Positions 55,928-58,227 of a DNA stretch of 58,227 nt are shown here, one piece after another; position 1 is the stretch's first letter; every line of letters starts with the position of its first letter. Source of the stretch: Myxococcales bacterium. Lineage in GTDB: Bacteria; Myxococcota_A; Polyangia; GCA-2747355. The stretch covers positions 1 through 58,227 of the forward strand of contig JAGQIK010000216.1 in NCBI GenBank assembly GCA_020431405.1. Direction: 5' to 3'. A program made the translations under genes and the position numbers. The notes under the pieces are model-generated. The model was not told where the DNA came from, did no database searches, and worked only from the letters and a program-made list of their open reading frames with translations.

Positions 55928-57475
55928 ATGGGGTTTTCCGCACGTATCTCGTTGGTCTCGATCCTCACGATCGCCACCACGTTCGAGCTCGTGCTCAACC
56001 GCGTGATCGTGCGGCTCGTGCCGCGCCCCAAAGCCGCGGCCGCCACCAAGGCCGGCATCTACGACGCCATCGACAGCTTCGGGCTGTTCTTCTTCTACTT
56101 CGTCGGCCTGTTGGCGCTGGGGCTCGTCGCCTGGGGTGTGGTGGTCCTGATCCGCGACCGCAAGCTGCTCGACATCGCCAGCCGCACGGTGCTCGCCATC
56201 GCGGGCGCGCTGTTTCTGCCGCTCGCCGCGCTGGGCCAGGTGATCCAGCTGCCCGCCGCCGTGGCGCCGCACCTCAACACCGCCTTCGGCGTGTTCATCG
56301 CGTCGTTGGTGGTGATCACGCTGCGGCGCAACATCTCGCTGCGCCACAAGATCGGCATCGTCTATCTCGCCGCGCCGCTCTTGCTGCACGTCTACTGGCT
56401 GCTCACGCAGCAGATCACCGCCATCGCGCCGGTGGGCGCGCGTGCCGACCTGCCGAGCCGGCTGTTCGAGATCGGCGAGCACATGGTGATCGTCGGCGCG
56501 TTCGTGGCGTTCTTCTTCTTCGCGCCGCTGGCGCGTGTGCGCTCGTTCTTCGAGCCGATCCCGCTCGCGGTGGCGATCATCATCACCGGCGCCGTGGGTG
56601 CCTTCGCGCAGCTGCGCTACCCAGTGGCGGCGCAGGCCGCCTACTACGGGCTCGGCATCAACCTGCCGGCGCCGTCGTTTCAAGAGGCGCTGCATCTCGC
56701 TGCGCTGTTCTGGTTCACGCTCACCGCCACGGGGCTGTTTTCGCGCGGCGGCGCCGAGCGCGGACTGGGCTACGGGCTGGTGTTGATCGCGCTGAGCGGC
56801 TTTCAGCTGCAGCTGCCCTACCAGTTCTTGCTCACCGCCGCCGGCATGCTGCTGCTGCTGCGCGGCGCGCTGGCCAGCGAGAGCGAGCGCGAGGTCGAAG
56901 AGCAACGCTCCCATGCGAGCGCGCCCAAGCCCGAGCAGTGGAAGCGTTATCTCGAGCGCGTCGCCGAGCCCGACGACGCCATCGAGGCCGTCGTGCTGCA
57001 AAACGAGCGCAGCCACATCGCGCGCCTTCGCGCCACGCGTGATGGCCGCGAGCTGACGGTGCGCGTCATCGCGCGCGGCGCGCAGGTCGAAGAGCTCGAG
57101 CTGACGCTGGGCAGCCGTCCGCGCGGCGACGCGCCCGCGTGCCTGTCGCGGCGCCGCAACCGCCGCGGCCACCGCGTGCCCGGCGAGCGCGGCACGCGCG
57201 TGGACTTCGACTCCGAGTACACGCTGCGCGACAACACCGGCGGCGTCGCCGAGGCGCTGTCGAGCCCCGACCTGCGCGAGGGGCTCGCGCGGCTGCTGCA
57301 CGGCACGCTGCGCATCTGGCCCGAAGAGGGCCTGCGCTACACCACGCGCCCGCTCGAGGACGGCTGGCCGCTGCCCGTCGCCGAGATCGCCTTCGACCCC
57401 GAGGGCGCCGGCACCGAAGACGTCCAGGCGCTGGTGGCTCTGCTCGCCAGCATCGCCGACCGCACGCAAATCTAG
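55928..57475 (+). CDS. Multi-spanning inner-membrane protein with cytoplasmic C-terminal domain
   Basis: 515 residues from the ATG at 55928, chosen over a GTG at 55880 because GAGGG lies just before it. Eight to ten transmembrane helices occupy residues ~5-320 (SLVSILTIATTFELVLNRVI, LFFFYFVGLLALGLVAWGVV, HMVIVGAFVAFFFFAPLARV, and so on). The remaining ~190 residues are a soluble, charged cytoplasmic domain with no known motif (AVVLQNERSHIARLRATRDG). The order of helices suggests a transporter or an integral membrane enzyme, but no family is recognised. Its stop is followed by the palindrome-containing leader of the next gene. Confidence 0.75.
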   Translation: MGFSARISLVSILTIATTFELVLNRVIVRLVPRPKAAAATKAGIYDAIDSFGLFFFYFVGLLALGLVAWGVVVLIRDRKLLDIASRTVLAIAGALFLPLAALGQVIQLPAAVAPHLNTAFGVFIASLVVITLRRNISLRHKIGIVYLAAPLLLHVYWLLTQQITAIAPVGARADLPSRLFEIGEHMVIVGAFVAFFFFAPLARVRSFFEPIPLAVAIIITGAVGAFAQLRYPVAAQAAYYGLGINLPAPSFQEALHLAALFWFTLTATGLFSRGGAERGLGYGLVLIALSGFQLQLPYQFLLTAAGMLLLLRGALASESEREVEEQRSHASAPKPEQWKRYLERVAEPDDAIEAVVLQNERSHIARLRATRDGRELTVRVIARGAQVEELELTLGSRPRGDAPACLSRRRNRRGHRVPGERGTRVDFDSEYTLRDNTGGVAEALSSPDLREGLARLLHGTLRIWPEEGLRYTTRPLEDGWPLPVAEIAFDPEGAGTEDVQALVALLASIADRTQI

Positions 57476-57491
57476 CGCGCCCTCCCTCCCC

Positions 57492-57497
57492 TTGACG
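57492..57497 (+). promoter_or_regulatory. TTGACG -35-like box next to a palindromic operator
   Basis: TTGACG stands 8 bases before the 16-bp palindrome at 57506-57521. A matching -10 is not evident, but a -10 at the expected distance would overlap the palindrome, the classic layout of repressor control. Confidence 0.4.
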
Positions 57498-57505
57498 AGA
57501 GTCTA

Positions 57506-57521
57506 GAGAACGCGCGTTCTC
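57506..57521. promoter_or_regulatory. Perfect palindrome GAGAACGCGCGTTCTC, LexA-box-like
   Basis: A perfect 16-base palindrome containing GAAC-N4-GTTC, the core of the LexA (Cheo/SOS) box known from Gram-positive bacteria and several other phyla. It lies about 110 bases before the ATG of the small Cys-rich secreted protein. Binding by LexA in this organism is an inference. Confidence 0.55.
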
Positions 57522-57628
57522 GACGACGCGACGCGCGACGTGATCTCGACCTGTTCCCGCTGGCGCGGCAGGTGCAACCGCAGGTTGCCAGTCACCCATC
57601 ACGTCACCATCAGCACCGGAGGAAGACC

Positions 57629-58009
57629 ATGTCGCTACCCGCCAAAGCGTCGCTCATCACCTTCACCGCCTTCGCGCTCGTCGCCGGCCCGCTGGTGCAG
57701 ACGGCCAGAGCGACGCCAGGGCCCGGCGTCGTGCGCACGGCCGCCGGCTGTCGCGGCCGCATCGTGCGGCGCCCCAAACGCATGCGCTGCGTCGCCTGCG
57801 TCGCGCGCGGTGGGCACTTTCACAAGGCGGGCGCGCGCATCGGCTTCTGTCACATCCGGCCGGTCCACGGCGTGGTGTACACCGTGCCGGGCTGCCGGCG
57901 CCGCGCGCTGCGCGTGGGCAAGCGTCGCCGCTGCGCGGTGTGCGTGCGCGCGGGCGGGCTGTTTCATTTGATGGGCGTCAGGCCGGGGTACTGCAACCCG
58001 CGTCGCTAG
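57629..58009 (+). CDS. Small secreted cationic protein with two Cys4 repeats
   Basis: 126 residues from an ATG with a GGAGG ribosome site. MSLPAKASLITFTAFALVAGPLVQTARA is a signal peptide cleaved at ARA. The mature 98 residues are two near-identical modules: GCRGRIVRRPKRMRCVACVA, then RGGHFHKAGARIGFC, and GCRRRALRVGKRRRCAVCVR, then AGGLFHLMGVRPGYC. Each module has four cysteines in a C-x13-C-x2-C-x14-C layout with a GG.FH motif, and Arg/Lys make up about a quarter of the chain. It could be disulfide-stabilised or metal-binding. I recognise no family. The leader has a LexA-like palindrome, so damage-induced release is a possible role. Confidence 0.75.
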   Translation: MSLPAKASLITFTAFALVAGPLVQTARATPGPGVVRTAAGCRGRIVRRPKRMRCVACVARGGHFHKAGARIGFCHIRPVHGVVYTVPGCRRRALRVGKRRRCAVCVRAGGLFHLMGVRPGYCNPRR

Positions 58010-58019
58010 CGCCGCTAGC

Positions 58020-58227
58020 GGGGCCTCAGGCCTCGGGCCTCGGGCTTCGGGTCGCGCCGCGTGCGCGAGAGCGGGCTGGCCTCAGGCCTCGGGCCTCGGG
58101 CCTCGGGTCGAGCCGTAGGCTCGCGCTACGCGCTTCGCGGTGGGTCGCAACATCGACAGCGAAGCGCACAAAACGCTCGTGGACACCGTCTGCGCTGTGC
58201 CGCTGGCCCGAGGCCCGAGGCCTGAGG
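58020..58227. repeat. Direct and inverted CCTCGGG-type repeats at the window end
   Basis: CCTCAGGCCTCGGGCCTCGGGC occurs near 58024-58047 and again near 58080-58108 with an extra CCTCGGG unit. The complementary sequence CCCGAGGCCCGAGGCCTGAGG ends the window (58206-58227). The three copies could form a large stem enclosing about 100-180 bases. No gene is evident in this stretch. It may be an end of a repeat element, cut by the window edge. Confidence 0.8.

Overview
The window is very GC-rich DNA, densely packed with genes on both strands. It looks like a chromosomal segment of a Myxococcota-type bacterium (formerly Deltaproteobacteria). Support for this: many secreted lipoproteins with Asp/Thr/Ala/Pro-rich linkers, Cys-rich modules and dockerin-like calcium repeats; a HExxHxxGxxH metalloprotease that ends in a MYXO-CTERM-like tail; and several very large or unusual fusion proteins. 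I saw no rRNA, tRNA, CRISPR array, transposase or phage gene. No gene-free stretch exceeds about 300 bases.

Layout. 1-8.4 kb: the end of a glutaredoxin-like gene, two tandem paralogous Cys-rich lipoproteins (minus), the MYXO-CTERM metalloprotease, a beta-lactamase-fold serine hydrolase lipoprotein, a small helical protein, and a lipoprotein with perfect 27-bp coding repeats. 8.4-16.9 kb: gltB-gltD (glutamate synthase, 4-bp overlap) followed by an alpha/alpha-toroid protein, and a lipoprotein upstream. 16.9-23.4 kb: a tightly coupled operon of a coiled-coil protein, a GT-B (MurG-like) glycosyltransferase and three radical SAM proteins, every junction a 4-base overlap, then a small membrane-anchored protein. 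This operon is one of the two best candidates for an undescribed system. 23.4-32.4 kb: a VWA-domain lipoprotein diverging from a 2054-residue protein that carries a PLP aminotransferase fold and a PEPCK/HprK-like P-loop domain, overlapped by a membrane protein gene. This is the second main candidate.

32.4-38 kb: surface lipoproteins (unknown beta-rich, formylglycine-generating-enzyme-like, dockerin-repeat, OB-fold). 38-41.8 kb: an acyl-CoA dehydrogenase diverging from an HxlR-SCP2 regulator, ArsM arsenite methyltransferase and second methyltransferase operon, across a long inverted repeat. 42-48.1 kb: secreted propeller-like lipoprotein, trypsin-like protease, phosphonatase-like HAD hydrolase, EGF-like protein, LysR/YciI divergent pair, secreted beta-propeller. 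48.1-53.3 kb: long-chain acyl-CoA ligase, an Asp/Ala-rich lipoprotein, the housekeeping rph-rdgB pair, and a peptidoglycan amidase. 53.3-58.2 kb: a degenerate 5'-nucleotidase/beta-barrel protein split by an apparent frameshift, a multi-TM protein, and a small secreted Cys-repeat protein preceded by a perfect GAAC-N4-GTTC palindrome. The window ends in direct and inverted CCTCGGG-type repeats.

Functionally, core metabolism (nitrogen assimilation, fatty-acid activation, nucleotide hygiene) is interleaved with a large envelope and secretome repertoire and two uncharacterised enzyme systems. All functional assignments are from reading motifs in the sequence; no database search was run.
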